DNA from: Bacteriovorax sp.
GTDB lineage: Bacteria; Bdellovibrionota; Bacteriovoracia; Bacteriovoracales; Bacteriovoracaceae
NCBI GenBank assembly: GCA_028710485.1
Contig: JAQTTZ010000003.1
Location: 1 to 64,000, forward strand
Direction: 5' to 3'
DNA length: 64,000 nucleotides
In this document: positions 17,328 through 26,681 of the stretch, one piece after another
Position numbering within the stretch: position 1 is the stretch's first letter
Layout of the letters: every line of letters begins with the position of its first letter
Program-made: the position numbers and the translations under genes
Notes under the pieces: model-generated
What the model was told of the DNA's origin: nothing
The model's input: only the letters and a program-made list of their open reading frames with translations
The model's database searches: none

Positions 17328-18174
17328 ATAAAATTCCTGAATAAAGAAATACTAATAGATTAAGCGTCGCCAGTGATTCAACAATTTTAAATTTTATCAT
17401 TTTTCCACTTAATGCCATCAAGCTGGCAAAAAGCAAAATAATTGGAATATAGAAAAAATATTGATTGTAATTATCCTGGAATAAAAAACGAATAGCACAA
17501 AGATGAAGAACTAAAAGAGTTGTAACAATTTTAATGACACCATCTATTCCATATACCGAAAGGTAAGTTTTTAAAACGGGGTGCGCGGCAGGGTCAAGCT
17601 TTCGGCAAACTTCATAACTAAAAAAAGCAAAAAGAACAGAAAGGGAATACACCAGATCAATTCTGGTAAAGATCAAGGGTTCTAAATTTCTATAAACAGA
17701 GATACAGTACAGGCAAAGAGTAACTAGGATTAACTGATGAGTGACAGCATACAAGAGCGGTCTTGCATTAATCCATTTGGCCACATAAAATTCTTTATAC
17801 ATCAACCATAAATGAACAATCACCAAAGAATAGAGATAGAAAGAATTTACATACCCCGCAAGCAAAAGAACAAAATCAAAACCGATGAGAGTAAACAAAC
17901 CAATTGTGATTCCCATTTTAAACTCAGGCAAAGGAATCAATCCTCTAGGTAATGGTCTTTTGGGATGGGCAAGCACATCTTTATCATAATCTTTATATTC
18001 ATCCATCATTCGTAAAAGCAGAAAAAAAAGAAAAAAACCTATAAAGGCCAGGCATAAAGATAAATAATTTCGATTATTAGCAAGAGCATAACCTGAAGTT
18101 GCAGGACCCATCGTAATGAGCAAGTAACTGGCAATTGGAGTTCGCTCTTTAAAAAATATCATCCAGTTTCGCAT
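17311..18174 (-). CDS. UbiA-family prenyltransferase-like membrane enzyme
   Basis: 287 residues, about eight membrane segments. The first Asp-rich motif and following stretch, MDEYKDYDKDVLAHPKRPLPRG, match the UbiA signature (polyprenyl diphosphate binding plus KRPLPRG). The second motif is present in altered form as CRKLDPAAHP. Family members transfer a prenyl or other diphosphate-linked group to aromatic, glycerol-phosphate or sugar acceptors. It lies 6 nt after the AMP-ligase gene and overlaps the GNAT-like gene, so the three form one operon. Inference: it attaches an isoprenoid or phosphoribosyl group in the same pathway. Confidence 0.82.
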   Translation of the reverse strand: MRNWMIFFKERTPIASYLLITMGPATSGYALANNRNYLSLCLAFIGFFLFFLLLRMMDEYKDYDKDVLAHPKRPLPRGLIPLPEFKMGITIGLFTLIGFDFVLLLAGYVNSFYLYSLVIVHLWLMYKEFYVAKWINARPLLYAVTHQLILVTLCLYCISVYRNLEPLIFTRIDLVYSLSVLFAFFSYEVCRKLDPAAHPVLKTYLSVYGIDGVIKIVTTLLVLHLCAIRFLFQDNYNQYFFYIPIILLFASLMALSGKMIKFKIVESLATLNLLVFLYSGILYVITN

Positions 18175-18180
18175 TTTATT

Positions 18181-19590
18181 TCATCCTAATTTTAATTTTG
18201 CCAAGATGGCCTTGCGGTCAATTCTAGCTCGGTGCCTGATATCTTTAATAATTTTTGAATCAATAAAACTATCAATTTGTGGAAACTTTTGTTTTAAGAT
18301 TATCTGAGTAGATTTTAAATTTTCTCCAATCAACATTATTTGATTGTTTGAATTTCGATGAATGAACGCCAGATCATTTCCCAATATATTATACAGATTT
18401 TGTTCCATGAAAAAATCATCCATACTCATTTGAGATCTGCCGCTGTACCACCAGTCCTGATCAGAATCGATTTGAATTCGATCGCCCATAAAATGCCAAA
18501 CGCGATTTTGCTCATCTTTTCTTTTGTTTAATTCATTTTCTTTTTGGTTGTTTAAATAAAAAGGGCAGACATGAGGACCCGTTACCCACATCCCATCGCT
18601 TTTATTTTCAAAGGAAATTTCTTCAATCGGTTTACCCAGGTATAGAGTATGATAAAAATTTCGTTCTTTCGATTTGGTAACTGCAGGCCTTGCATCTATA
18701 GTGCAAACAGGTTCAACCTCACTAGAGCCATAGACTTGTGAAACCTGCACATCGGGGTAAGTTTTAAAAACATCTTCAAACAACTTGCAAGGTGTCAGCG
18801 CCCCACCGATATGAATGTCTTTTATATTATGTAATTTTGTCTCTTGTAGAATATTTTTTATAAAGGCGGGGCCACAAGTAAGAGTTTCAATATTATAAGT
18901 TTTTGAAGCCTGCTCCAGCCAGTTGAAATTTTTTTTCGACCATTTTGCTGGAAAAAAAACAGTTGGTCTTCCTTGAGCTAAATTAAGAAGTGCCCAGTTG
19001 GCAAAAATACAAAGGTCACTTCCTGCATACTGATCAAAATGAAGAGATTTTTTTAAAACAGAAAATTGTCTTAAAAGATAGCCCTGTTCTCTGACAACTC
19101 CCTTGGGTGTTCCGCTGGTTCCAGAAGTAAAGGTGATAACTCCTGGAGTTTTTTCGTCAACTGCTTCACAAATTAATTCATTTTTTTGTCCACTAAGCAA
19201 AGAGCTTGGCCTTATCCAATGAGGAATACTTCGAATCTCCGGGACTCGCAGCCCCCATATATTCCCGACTAAAGAGCTCACAAAGAATTTAGGACTTACG
19301 CTCTTGATGACCTCAGAAATTTTTTTAATGGGCATCCATGGCTCCACCAGAATGATGGTTCCACCAAGTCCCATAACGGCAATGACCGTTGAATAAAGAT
19401 CTATCGAGACATCTATGGCAATCAAGACTGAATCGCCACTCTTAAAATTTTTATCTAAAAGATAACTTTGAACTCTCATGACTCGCTCACGCAAGTCAGA
19501 AAAAGAAAAGGCAGTTCCATAAGGAGAAACAAAGGCCAATTGGTCTTTTATCTCAAGAGATTTTTGAGCAAATAAATCTATACAATTCAT
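18181..19590 (-). CDS. AMP-forming acyl-CoA ligase/synthetase-like enzyme
   Basis: 469 residues of the ANL superfamily. The A3 phosphate loop is TFTSGTSGTPKGV; A5 is VYGSSEVEP; A7/A8 is MGDRIQ and WWYSGR. The C-terminal end reads DIRHRARIDRKAILAKL: the position of the usual A10 Lys is Arg, and the RH.A+I.R pattern recalls OleC-type ligases. The protein is shorter than typical acyl-CoA ligases (500-550 aa). It is the first gene of the minus-strand operon, divergent from the PEP-synthase-like gene. It probably activates a fatty or hydroxy acid as the adenylate; its product may not be a plain thioester. Confidence 0.88.
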   Translation of the reverse strand: MNCIDLFAQKSLEIKDQLAFVSPYGTAFSFSDLRERVMRVQSYLLDKNFKSGDSVLIAIDVSIDLYSTVIAVMGLGGTIILVEPWMPIKKISEVIKSVSPKFFVSSLVGNIWGLRVPEIRSIPHWIRPSSLLSGQKNELICEAVDEKTPGVITFTSGTSGTPKGVVREQGYLLRQFSVLKKSLHFDQYAGSDLCIFANWALLNLAQGRPTVFFPAKWSKKNFNWLEQASKTYNIETLTCGPAFIKNILQETKLHNIKDIHIGGALTPCKLFEDVFKTYPDVQVSQVYGSSEVEPVCTIDARPAVTKSKERNFYHTLYLGKPIEEISFENKSDGMWVTGPHVCPFYLNNQKENELNKRKDEQNRVWHFMGDRIQIDSDQDWWYSGRSQMSMDDFFMEQNLYNILGNDLAFIHRNSNNQIMLIGENLKSTQIILKQKFPQIDSFIDSKIIKDIRHRARIDRKAILAKLKLG

Positions 19591-19765
19591 TTCTTTAGTT
19601 TAATGAAAAAGTACTAAATTTGGAAAAATAAAATGATAAGAGTAAATAATTCGGCCAAATAATTCATTTTAAGTTAAAAGCATTTTTCTCAACTAAATAT
19701 ATCTATCAAAAATTATTATAACTTGCCGACTAGGCTTATAAAATAACGAATTAAGGAATATTTGC
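19591..19765. promoter_or_regulatory. Divergent intergenic region of the lipid-type cluster
   Basis: 175 nt of AT-rich non-coding DNA between the minus-strand AMP-ligase operon and the plus-strand PEP-synthase-like gene. TTGCCG followed after about 11 nt by TTATAAAATAA lies close to the plus-strand start, which has a good AAGGA site. Both promoters are expected here; no strong palindrome is seen. Confidence 0.4.
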
Positions 19766-22465
19766 ATGAACATAAAGCGACTTTTAACGGTTACATCAAA
19801 CAGCACATACCATTTTGCCAGAAAAGAAAGTGGCGGAAAAGGATTCAATCTTTTTCTTTTAAATGCCAATGGTGTAAATGTTCCACCCTTTGTAACGCTC
19901 ACTCCGCAATTTTTTGAAAAATTTAAAGAAGCAACAAAGATTAATGATTATATTGATAACATTTTTGTTGATCAACATCTCTCTCTTTTAGACGTATCAG
20001 AAAAAATTAGAACCAAAATTGTTGAAACTCCATTTACTCCTGAATTAGAAAAACAACTGGCGCTCATTTATAAAGAACTTGATAAGAGTCTTATATCAGT
20101 TCGTTCATCTGCTCACGACGAAGACAGTGCTCTTCACTCTTTTGCCGGACAGCTTAGCAGTTATCTTTATATTTCTGATTTCCAAAATACACTGAAAGCA
20201 GTAAGAGAGTGCTGGGCCTCGGCCTATTCAGAGCGCTCTCTTCACTATCGAACAATTAATAAATTAGAATTAAAAAATATTCGAGTCTCAGTTATTTGGC
20301 AGGAAATGATTGACCCCGATATCAGTGGAGTGTTTTTTACCTGTAATCCAGTTACCGGAAATACTGATCAGGTTTTTATCAATTCTGTATACGGCGTTGG
20401 TGAAGGATTAGTTTCAGGGTTATTAGACGCAGACACATTTGTTATCTCTAAAATTGATGGACTGGTGCTGGAAAAAACAATTGTTGAAAAAACCAAGAAA
20501 CTAATTCGCGATACAGCAAAACAGCAATGCCTGGAAGTTGAAGTTGAAAATACCTTACAAAATACTGAGTCAATTAGCGCCAATGACATAAAGAGACTTC
20601 ACGCCATAGCTGCTAAAATTGAACTTTTTTATGGTCGACCTCAAGACGTTGAATGGGCCATCAAAGACAGTGAACTCTATATTTTACAATCTAGACCTGT
20701 CACGACGGCCACTGAAAATAACCGGGGAATACTTTATATTTGGGACAATTCCAATATTGTAGAAAGTTATGGCGGATTAACAATGCCACTAACTTTTGGA
20801 TTTGCTCATTATGTTTATCATCAGGTCTATATTCAATTTTGTGAAGTTCTTTTAGTTCCTCAAAAAAGCATTAAAGAAATGGATTCATATCTAAATAATA
20901 TGCTTGGTCTGTTTTACGGGCGTGTTTATTATAATTTATTAAACTGGTACAAACTCATTTCAATTCTCCCTGGTTATAAAAATAACCGCTCATTCATGGA
21001 AACCATGATGGGAACAAATGAGGCGATACATGATGAAGTGGCAGAAAGAGTAAAACCTTCTGATTTTCAAAATGGAGCTGGTGCTTTTATTCGCCATTGT
21101 ATCACGGGAATGAAGTTTCTTTATTTTCATTATAATATTCAAAATGTGGTAGATGATTTTCAAAAAGAATTCCATGTCGTTTATAATAAATTTAGAAAAA
21201 TAGACTATTCTAGATTAAGTGCTGATAAAACCTATGAGCACTTTCAAAAGTTAGAAGCTGAAATCCTAAGAAAATGGCATGCACCAATTATTAACGATAC
21301 TCTTTGTATGGTTCATTACGGTACTTTTAAAAAACTTACCAGCAAATGGCTCTCTCACCTGGGCGATTCATTTTATAATGATCTTCTGGCCGGAAATGGA
21401 AATCTTGAATCTGCAGAACCGACAAAACGTTTAATTGTTCTCTCGGGAATTGTTTCTAAAAATGAAGAATTAAAAAGTCTTATCTTAACAACTCCCAACG
21501 AGCATTGCCTTGAAGCTCTTAAGCAAAATAACCAAAATGAATTTTATGACATGGTTCTCGACTATATCGATCGGTATGGTTTTCGCTGCATGAGTGAAAT
21601 GAAATTAGAACAAAAAGATTTACATCAGGAGCCTGGTCTATTTTTTGTATTTTTAAAAAACTTAATTAATTGTGGTCAAACGGATCTCCATGAATATGAA
21701 CGACGTGAAAAAGATATTAGAAATAATGCTGAAGCGTTATTAGAAAAAAATATTTCAGGTATTAAGAAAGTAATCTATAAATGGTCGCTTAAACATGCTC
21801 GTAAGGCCGTTATGAACCGTGAAAACACTCGTTTTTGCCGTACCAGAATTTATGGTGTCGTTCGATCAATGTTCTATGCCATTGGGGAAGATTTCACTAA
21901 GTCCAATATCATCGATAAAAAAGAAGATATTTTTTATCTCTCTTTTGAGGAATTAAAAGGGGCCTTTGAAGGAACAAACACCATTCAAAACCTTCGCGCA
22001 GTTATTGAAGTCAGAAGAAAAGAATACGAAGGTTATAAAGATGTTGAACCAGCACCGCGCTTTACGACGAGAGGTCCAGTGTACTGGCATAATATTCACA
22101 CCGAAAAAGAAGAAGTTGTAGTCTTCGATGAATCAAGCCTTCTTCCCAATCAAATGAAAGGAACACCTTGCTCGCCAGGTGAAATTACTGGAATTGTAAA
22201 AGTGATCATGGGCCCAGAAGACGATATGGTTTTAAATGGTGAAATATTAGTCACAGATCGAACCGATCCTGGTTGGATTCCATTATATCCATCTGTGAGT
22301 GCCTTATTAGTCGAACGTGGAGGTCTGCTCTCTCACTCTGCAATCGTAGCTCGCGAAATGGGACTTCCTACCATCGTTGGGATTAAGGGTCTGACTAAAA
22401 AATTAAAATCAGGAATGAAAGTAAAAATGAACGGTGAAACAGGGCTTATCGAAATTCTCGAATAA
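19766..22465 (+). CDS. PEP synthase / pyruvate phosphate dikinase-like phosphotransferase
   Basis: 899 residues. The N-terminal ~310 residues form the ATP-binding PPDK_N domain (SVRSSAHDEDSALHSFAGQ; EWAIKDSELYILQSRPV). The C-terminal ~80 residues are the swivelling phosphohistidine domain with GGLLSHSAIVAREMGLP, whose His is the phospho-carrier. The central ~450 residues differ from true PEP synthase and lack a clear PEP/pyruvate barrel, giving the three-part layout also seen in rifampin phosphotransferase. It probably moves phosphate from ATP via His to a small-molecule or lipid acceptor. Position opposite the AMP-ligase operon suggests that acceptor belongs to the cluster. Confidence 0.8.
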   Translation: MNIKRLLTVTSNSTYHFARKESGGKGFNLFLLNANGVNVPPFVTLTPQFFEKFKEATKINDYIDNIFVDQHLSLLDVSEKIRTKIVETPFTPELEKQLALIYKELDKSLISVRSSAHDEDSALHSFAGQLSSYLYISDFQNTLKAVRECWASAYSERSLHYRTINKLELKNIRVSVIWQEMIDPDISGVFFTCNPVTGNTDQVFINSVYGVGEGLVSGLLDADTFVISKIDGLVLEKTIVEKTKKLIRDTAKQQCLEVEVENTLQNTESISANDIKRLHAIAAKIELFYGRPQDVEWAIKDSELYILQSRPVTTATENNRGILYIWDNSNIVESYGGLTMPLTFGFAHYVYHQVYIQFCEVLLVPQKSIKEMDSYLNNMLGLFYGRVYYNLLNWYKLISILPGYKNNRSFMETMMGTNEAIHDEVAERVKPSDFQNGAGAFIRHCITGMKFLYFHYNIQNVVDDFQKEFHVVYNKFRKIDYSRLSADKTYEHFQKLEAEILRKWHAPIINDTLCMVHYGTFKKLTSKWLSHLGDSFYNDLLAGNGNLESAEPTKRLIVLSGIVSKNEELKSLILTTPNEHCLEALKQNNQNEFYDMVLDYIDRYGFRCMSEMKLEQKDLHQEPGLFFVFLKNLINCGQTDLHEYERREKDIRNNAEALLEKNISGIKKVIYKWSLKHARKAVMNRENTRFCRTRIYGVVRSMFYAIGEDFTKSNIIDKKEDIFYLSFEELKGAFEGTNTIQNLRAVIEVRRKEYEGYKDVEPAPRFTTRGPVYWHNIHTEKEEVVVFDESSLLPNQMKGTPCSPGEITGIVKVIMGPEDDMVLNGEILVTDRTDPGWIPLYPSVSALLVERGGLLSHSAIVAREMGLPTIVGIKGLTKKLKSGMKVKMNGETGLIEILE

Positions 22466-22467
22466 GA

Positions 22468-22497
22468 AAAGGCCAGCATAAAAGCTGGCCTTTCTTT
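22468..22497. terminator. Bidirectional intrinsic terminator
   Basis: AAAGGCCAGC, loop ATAAAA, GCTGGCCTTT, then CTTT: a 10-bp stem with A/T flanks giving U-rich tails on both strands. It lies between convergent genes (PEP-synthase-like and S8 protease). Confidence 0.88.
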
Positions 22498-22522
22498 ATA
22501 AATATAAATTTTTAAATTTAAA

Positions 22523-23896
22523 TTAGTTTGAAAAAACAATTGGGCTGGGAAGAGACTGAATAAATTGTTTTGGAATTTGAAAGTAACGAGGTCCCATGGC
22601 CTTATCATTTTCAGATTTGGCCAAAATATCATTCTTAGACTGAGCAATCGCAAGCGTTAAATCAAGAGTTCTTGAAAGTTCTGCAGCTCTGATTGCACGG
22701 TCGCGGTTTACTAAACCAGAAGTTTTAACTTTTCCAACTAACCATGATTTAACATCAACTGTTTCCATGATAATTTTTTTAATTTCTCTAAATCCTAATT
22801 TTGGATTTACGTCTTTAATTCTACCGGCGATATTGGCCACGTAAGGCGACGCTTGGCTTGTACCACTTACTGCTAGGTAGTTATTCATAGGAATGGTTGA
22901 AAGAATCCCAACTCCAGGAGCGGCAACTTCTACGTTTTTAACTCCGTAACAAGAAAAATTAGCAAGGGCCTGGTCACCTAAAGTTGCAGCAACAGAAATT
23001 TTATTTTCCGCTTGAACGTTAGTTGGTGAAGAAGGAATTTCATCATTGTTTGAACCTTCGTTACCAGCAGCAAAAACGAAAAGCGTATTTGGAGCAGAGC
23101 TTAAGAATTTTTTTGTTTCTTCCAGATTTACTGTGAAGAAATGAGTCGTATAAAGTTTTAATTCATCCGCTGTAGGATCTTTCTTGAAAAACGTTTTATA
23201 AAGTTGAGAGATCACTCCAGACATGGCCTCGTAAGATGTACCAAAAGATCCGTTCATAACGTCAGCTTTTGTTCCATTGATATAGCCCCCGATCTCAACA
23301 TAAACTTTTGTTTGTTGTTGAGCTAATGCTGTTAGAGCAGCTTTAAGAAGAGCATCTTTTACTGCACCCTTTTCAGCAAGCATTGTTTCTACTACTTTTT
23401 TCCCAGGAAGCTTAATTTCGGTTGGAATTAATTTTATCCCGACAGCTTTCGCGTCTGGAGAATTTTTAACAGTAATACCTGTGACGTGAGTTCCATGCAT
23501 CCAGTTACCAAAGAGTTGAAGATTTTTGACGAAAGCTTCATCTTTAAATTTTGCATTTGCCCAGTCGCGGTCAGCCTGGGTGATCGTTCCTAAAAAAGAT
23601 TTTAATTGAATATCAAAAAATCTTCTGGCGTCTTCTGTGTTGGTTTTTGCGTATGAATAATCAACGAGGATATTATTGCCTTCAGCAAAGTTCCATCCAT
23701 TAACATCATCCGGGTAACCATTTCTGTCTTCATCGCGATCATTCCCTGGGATTTCAAGAGGATTTACCCATGCTTTGACAGCAAGATCCTTGTGCTTGAA
23801 GTCATTTCCCGAATCAACAACTGCGATCGTGGAAGCGCTTAGAGAATTTACTGATAGTAGTAAAACTAGACTTAATAAACTTGATAATTTTGTCAT
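22523..23896 (-). CDS. Secreted subtilisin-like (S8) serine protease
   Basis: 457 residues. A signal peptide (MTKLSSLLSLVLLLSVNSLSA) is followed directly by the protease fold. Catalytic triad: Asp in AVVDSGNDF, His in MHGTHVTGI, Ser in SGTSQASPYV; oxyanion Asn in FAAGNEGSNND. There is little or no propeptide. A ~90-residue insertion between the His and Asn regions separates it from compact subtilisins. The ATG at 23896 is preferred to the GTG at 23899 because AGGAG is then 6 nt away. It is a tandem paralogue of the next upstream gene. Likely an exported protease for nutrient breakdown or prey degradation. Confidence 0.93.
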   Translation of the reverse strand: MTKLSSLLSLVLLLSVNSLSASTIAVVDSGNDFKHKDLAVKAWVNPLEIPGNDRDEDRNGYPDDVNGWNFAEGNNILVDYSYAKTNTEDARRFFDIQLKSFLGTITQADRDWANAKFKDEAFVKNLQLFGNWMHGTHVTGITVKNSPDAKAVGIKLIPTEIKLPGKKVVETMLAEKGAVKDALLKAALTALAQQQTKVYVEIGGYINGTKADVMNGSFGTSYEAMSGVISQLYKTFFKKDPTADELKLYTTHFFTVNLEETKKFLSSAPNTLFVFAAGNEGSNNDEIPSSPTNVQAENKISVAATLGDQALANFSCYGVKNVEVAAPGVGILSTIPMNNYLAVSGTSQASPYVANIAGRIKDVNPKLGFREIKKIIMETVDVKSWLVGKVKTSGLVNRDRAIRAAELSRTLDLTLAIAQSKNDILAKSENDKAMGPRYFQIPKQFIQSLPSPIVFSN

Positions 23897-24029
23897 CACT
23901 GACTCCTAGGTCACCGTTTTTGGTAATACCTAATTATCGCTCAATTTGTGGGCCGGTCTATAGGATATTTCTGACTAAAACTTACTATGAAGGGGTTGTG
24001 TAATTGTACGGAGGTTCTGAATACGGAGA

Positions 24030-24063
24030 ATTATTAAGGCACCCCGAAGAATGCCTTAATAAT
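24030..24063 (-). terminator. Stem-loop between tandem S8 protease genes
   Basis: ATTATTAAGGCA and TGCCTTAATAAT form a perfect 12-bp stem with a 10-nt loop, 38 nt downstream of the second S8 gene. On the minus strand the 3' arm continues into TTAATAATTCTCC, a weak U-rich tail. Probably a terminator for that gene. Confidence 0.6.
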
Positions 24064-24101
24064 ATCCCTCTCAGCTTGGGTGCTAAAAAGAGACAATTTA
24101 A

Positions 24102-25490
24102 TTATATTTTTGGAATAAGTAAACTTGGACGCAATGGCCTAAAGTTAAGTGTTAGTCCTGTTGGTTTAACAGAAAGTGATTTCTCAACTGCAATATCCAA
24201 AATTGTCGCGCGGGCATTAGAGATTGCAAGATCCACAGTCTGTGACTTTGCCAGCATAGCTGCTTTAAGAGCACGAGGCTTATTGACGATACCGGAAGTT
24301 TTAACTTTTCCTTTTAACCATGACTTCACGTCAACAGTTCCAAGAATGATGGCCTTTAGATCGCGAGCACTAAGTGCAGGGTTTAGGTCCTTCATCGCCG
24401 CTATGATATTTGTTACGTATGGAGTTGCCTGACTTGTTCCACTTAGAGCGATATAAACATTTGTTGGAGCTGTCGAAGTGATCGCTACCCCTGGAGCTGC
24501 TACATCAACTTTAGTAGCACCGTAATTAGAGAAGTCTGCAATTGATTTATAACCAACTGTAGCTGCTACAACGATTTTATTTTCAGCTTGAACATCGGCC
24601 GGGTAGTCTGGAAAAAGATCATTATTTAAGGCATCGTTTCCTGCCGCAATTGTAAATATTGTATTAGGAGCGGCCGCAAACATCCTTCGACCATCTTTTA
24701 ATAATTGAGAAAAATATGCTTTTACGAGAAATGCCATTTCTGCATCAGTTGGATCACGTTTAACTTCCTCAACAAATCCGGCCTTAATAAAACTGCAAGC
24801 GTCACCATAACCAATTCCAAAAGATTGGTTAACAACATCTACCTTGTGAAAATTAATAAGAGCATGAAAGCCTACCATTTGATCAACTTGTTGAGTTGCA
24901 CTGTCTAAAATTTCTGCTGTGTATTCATCAACTGTTTTAGTAGGTACTTCAAGTACTGCATTTTTAATAACTGTTTTTGGAGTACTATGGTTTGCTGTTT
25001 TTAGTTCCTGATAAACTGTAGGAATAATTTTCAATGAAAGAATTTTAACTTGAGCATTATTCAAAGAAGAAATTCCAGCGACGTGCGTTCCGTGGATATA
25101 ACCACCAACAAAATTGACCTTGTTCATTAGCTCTTGGTCTTGAGTATGCGATTTTAACCACACGAGCTCTGCAGAAGTTTGGTTTAATTTTCCAAGCTCA
25201 TACATGCTGTAGTAATTATAAAATGTTTTAACATCAGCAGTAATCAAATCGTTATGGTCATCATTGAAAACTTTTGCAGAATTTTCAGTGAAGTCCCATC
25301 CATGAATATCTCCAGGAAGACCATCATTGTCTAAATCTCTTAAACTCCCTGCTTTCTCGTTTCTATTAAACCATGCTTTTGGTGCCAAATCTTTATGAGT
25401 AATATCTGTACCAGAATCCATGATTCCTACTAATGAAGCATTAGCAGTACTTAATTGTACAAGGGCAAGTAAAGGGATTAAAATTTTCAC
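24102..25490 (-). CDS. Secreted subtilisin-like (S8) serine protease, tandem paralogue
   Basis: 462 residues from a GTG at 25490, which has AGGAG 7 nt upstream and begins a signal peptide (KILIPLLALVQLSTANA). The track start at 25529 adds 13 unlikely residues. Triad: Asp in GIMDSGTDI, His in IHGTHVAGIS, Ser in SGTSQATPYV; oxyanion Asn in TIAAGNDALNND. It shares order, insertion and C-terminal helix with the S8 gene immediately downstream (for example the shared DVKSWL.GKVKTSG block), so the two arose by duplication. Expected to act outside the cytoplasm. Confidence 0.93.
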   Translation of the reverse strand: MKILIPLLALVQLSTANASLVGIMDSGTDITHKDLAPKAWFNRNEKAGSLRDLDNDGLPGDIHGWDFTENSAKVFNDDHNDLITADVKTFYNYYSMYELGKLNQTSAELVWLKSHTQDQELMNKVNFVGGYIHGTHVAGISSLNNAQVKILSLKIIPTVYQELKTANHSTPKTVIKNAVLEVPTKTVDEYTAEILDSATQQVDQMVGFHALINFHKVDVVNQSFGIGYGDACSFIKAGFVEEVKRDPTDAEMAFLVKAYFSQLLKDGRRMFAAAPNTIFTIAAGNDALNNDLFPDYPADVQAENKIVVAATVGYKSIADFSNYGATKVDVAAPGVAITSTAPTNVYIALSGTSQATPYVTNIIAAMKDLNPALSARDLKAIILGTVDVKSWLKGKVKTSGIVNKPRALKAAMLAKSQTVDLAISNARATILDIAVEKSLSVKPTGLTLNFRPLRPSLLIPKI

Positions 25491-25627
25491 GAGATCTCCT
25501 GCGTAGAAGTGATGGCCGGAAGCTAGCATTCTTTATGAAAAATTGAATTAAAAAAAAGGTTGACCAAGACTATTTCTACAGAGTGTAAGCAATTGTTAGA
25601 AACCATGCTTAAAGAAAGGAATTTGTA

Positions 25628-26602
25628 ATGAGAAAAAAGGTATTTATTACACGCTCAATCTTACCTGACGGCGCAGATCTTATGCGCGCAGAAGGACTTA
25701 TTGTTGATATTAGTGAACTTGATCGACCAATGACTTATGAAGAACTTAAATCCAAGGCCCATAGTTACGATGCTTTGATAACCATGCTAACCGATCAAAT
25801 CGACGAAGCGTTCCTTCATGATAACTCTCATTTGAAAGTTATTTCAAATTACGCGGTGGGTTTTAATAATATAGATGTCTTAAAGGCCAGTGCCCTCAAA
25901 ATTCCAATCGGCAACACGCCAAATGTACTTACTGAGGCCACTGCAGAAGTGGCCTTGGGTTTAATGATCGCTGCTTCTAGAAATTTCCTTTCTGCCGAAA
26001 GATCTGCCGAAAATGGCCTTTGGAAAAACTGGCATCCAACCGAACATATAGGGTTCGCATTAAGCGGAAAAACTTTAGGGATTATAGGCCTTGGCCGCAT
26101 TGGCCAGCGCCTGGCCGGCATGTGTGCTCACGCCTTTAACATGAAAATCATTTACCTCGCTAATAGTGAAAAAGAGAACTCACTGTCCGCCACTAAAGTC
26201 GAACTTTCAGAACTTCTGGCCAACAGTGATTTTATCTCCCTGCATGTTCCTCTTAATAACTCGACGAAAAAAATGATTGGAAAAGCTGAATTCAAATCGA
26301 TGAAAAAAAATGCCGTTTTAGTGAATACTTCCAGAGGCGAAATAATCGATCAAGCGGCGCTGATTAATGCTCTCAAAGAAAATTTAATCTTTGCAGCGGG
26401 CCTTGATGTAACAGACCCTGAACCACTACCTAAAGACAATGAACTTTTTCAATTGAAAAATGCGATTGTGCTTCCACATATTGGATCTGCTACTTATGAA
26501 GCGAGAAGAGCAATGTCAGTTTTAGCTGCGAAGAATATTATTGCGGGACTAAAAGGCCTGCCACTAGAGGCCTGGGTGAACAAAAAAGACCTCCTTCCTT
26601 AG
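25628..26602 (+). CDS. D-isomer-specific 2-hydroxyacid dehydrogenase (glyoxylate/hydroxypyruvate reductase type)
   Basis: 324 residues of the D-2-hydroxyacid dehydrogenase family. NAD(P)-binding loop GLGRIGQRLAG (about residue 155), catalytic Arg in VNTSRGEIID, Glu in DVTDPEPLP and His in LPHIGSAT. The N-terminal substrate-binding domain and overall similarity fit glyoxylate/hydroxypyruvate reductase (GyaR/GhrB type). It interconverts glyoxylate or hydroxypyruvate with glycolate or glycerate in the cytoplasm. AAAGGA precedes the ATG. It stands alone between divergent and convergent protease genes. Confidence 0.92.
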   Translation: MRKKVFITRSILPDGADLMRAEGLIVDISELDRPMTYEELKSKAHSYDALITMLTDQIDEAFLHDNSHLKVISNYAVGFNNIDVLKASALKIPIGNTPNVLTEATAEVALGLMIAASRNFLSAERSAENGLWKNWHPTEHIGFALSGKTLGIIGLGRIGQRLAGMCAHAFNMKIIYLANSEKENSLSATKVELSELLANSDFISLHVPLNNSTKKMIGKAEFKSMKKNAVLVNTSRGEIIDQAALINALKENLIFAAGLDVTDPEPLPKDNELFQLKNAIVLPHIGSATYEARRAMSVLAAKNIIAGLKGLPLEAWVNKKDLLP

Positions 26603-26607
26603 AGGTC
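26582..26607 (-). terminator. Intrinsic terminator of the S1 protease gene (overlaps dehydrogenase stop)
   Basis: On the minus strand GACCTC, loop, GAGGTC is followed by TTTTTT. The 6-bp stem lies within the last codons of the opposite-strand dehydrogenase gene. It would end transcription of the S1 protease gene whose stop is at 26682. Confidence 0.6.
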
Positions 26608-26681
26608 ATTAACGAGCGTCTGCTTTGGCCCTGCCTCTCGCAAACAAAATATCCCATCCATAGAATAAAAAGCGAGAAACA

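Noticed and set aside
24004-24432. Plus-strand ORF of 142 aa
   Set aside because: Mostly antisense to the second S8 protease gene; its 5' part is just the intergenic stem-loop.
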